Assembly (NCBI GenBank): GCA_002701145.1
Contig: PAEE01000045.1
Location: forward strand, 8,424 to 14,734
Source of the DNA: Methanobacteriota archaeon
GTDB taxonomy: Archaea > Thermoplasmatota > Poseidoniia > Poseidoniales > Poseidoniaceae
Reading direction: 5' to 3'
Length of the DNA stretch: 6,311 nt
The notes beneath the pieces are model-generated. The model did no database searches, was not told the DNA's origin, and saw nothing but the letters and a program-made list of their open reading frames with translations. A program made the position numbers and the translations under genes. Shown piece by piece: positions 5,717 through 6,311 of this stretch; within the stretch, counting starts at the first letter, position 1, and the number at the start of each line of letters is the position of its first letter.

Positions 5717-6311
5717 TCAGAGGACGCTTACTTGTACTGCGAAAGCGACTAAACCAAGAAGCATACCTATTCGCACACTTTGTTGTGCACTGTGGTCTTC
5801 GCCTCTGAATAATGGTCCATTCAATGAGAATAGAATGAATATTGCCGGTGCATGAAATACAATTTGGTGATATTCAAAAGGACCATACAAGTGTGCTAAG
5901 CCAAGAGTTACCATCGATGCTAGAATGAAGACATACGCTACAGCCCTGGCATTCATCAATCCAATTCTCATAGGTAGAGTATTCCTACCTTCATCAGACT
6001 CCATATCTTCACAATCTTTGATTATCTCTCTTGCAAGGTTAGCAAAGAAAGCGACCCCAGCCGCAAACAGTACGATTGGAGTTGAAGCCAAGGAAACAGC
6101 AGATGCACCGTAAACTATCACTGCACCAACCATTAGAGATATTGACACATTCCCCGTCAAACCAAGTCTCTTAGTTTGTGGCCCGGCATCATAAGTATAC
6201 ATCAGAATAGCTGCAATCGACCATATTCCAATCAATGGATATGGTTGATCTGTAAAGGGAATTGCAGAGGCCATACAAAGGGCACTAAGCAGTGTGAAAG
6301 CATATGCAACC
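5717..6311 (-). CDS. ubiA: UbiA-family prenyltransferase, probable geranylgeranylglyceryl phosphate geranylgeranyltransferase, N-terminus outside window
   Basis: The visible 197 or so residues are the C-terminal two thirds of an integral membrane prenyltransferase. The frame runs open through the right edge; the Met encoded at 6274 is internal, because codons before it continue a hydrophobic helix. The second Asp-rich motif is present as REIIKDCEDMESD (codons 5993-6031), followed by the conserved NTLPMRIG. The preceding YTYDAGPQTKRLGLTGN stretch matches the loop and Gly-Asn region after the first motif. The first NDxxDxxxD motif must lie beyond the edge. About six membrane segments are visible. 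In archaea this motif pattern is typical of the enzyme adding the second geranylgeranyl chain to make the diether lipid core, using magnesium. Another UbiA substrate, such as a quinone or heme precursor, cannot be excluded from a fragment. Confidence 0.9.
   Translation of the reverse strand, partial: VAYAFTLLSALCMASAIPFTDQPYPLIGIWSIAAILMYTYDAGPQTKRLGLTGNVSISLMVGAVIVYGASAVSLASTPIVLFAAGVAFFANLAREIIKDCEDMESDEGRNTLPMRIGLMNARAVAYVFILASMVTLGLAHLYGPFEYHQIVFHAPAIFILFSLNGPLFRGEDHSAQQSVRIGMLLGLVAFAVQVSVL

Noticed and set aside
5631..5855. Plus-strand open frame spanning the argF/ubiA junction
   Set aside because: It is out of frame with argF, then antisense to the prenyltransferase, with a composition unlike a real protein.

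Overview
The window looks like archaeal chromosome, most likely from a planktonic marine euryarchaeon of the Poseidoniales (Marine Group II) type. The reasons are an archaeal GPN-loop GTPase, a UbiA-family prenyltransferase with the motif typical of archaeal ether-lipid synthesis, a Shine-Dalgarno site matching an archaeal 16S tail, very tight gene packing, and a long low-complexity acidic/proline-rich protein. The phylum assignment is inference from gene content and style; there is no marker gene here.

Layout. 1-618 (+): a hypothetical protein whose frame is open to the left edge. 619-3735 (-): a 1038-residue multidomain protein with a 22-unit Met/Pro heptad array, an Asp-Pro-Leu-Met repeat, about five beta-rich domains (several DUF11-like), a short helical region, a Glu/Ala repeat tail and a C-terminal four-cysteine zinc ribbon. 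3736-3852: a divergent intergenic region with a strong Shine-Dalgarno site, a perfect palindrome and a possible shared TATA-like element. 3853-4698 (+): a GPN-loop GTPase. 4744-5715 (+): ornithine carbamoyltransferase (argF), probably co-transcribed with the GTPase. 5717-6311 (-): the C-terminal part of a UbiA-type prenyltransferase, cut by the right edge.

The three recognisable genes are core housekeeping functions: GTPase-assisted assembly or maturation, arginine biosynthesis and membrane lipid synthesis. They do not form one pathway. The unusual element is the large repeat protein. It has no signal peptide or membrane segment, so it is probably cytoplasmic although its DUF11-like domains are more familiar from surface proteins. 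I do not recognise its function, and it is the best candidate in the window for something undescribed. Both convergent gene pairs have stop codons separated by 0 or 1 base, leaving no room for intergenic terminators. I saw no tRNA, rRNA, CRISPR array, insertion sequence or transposase.
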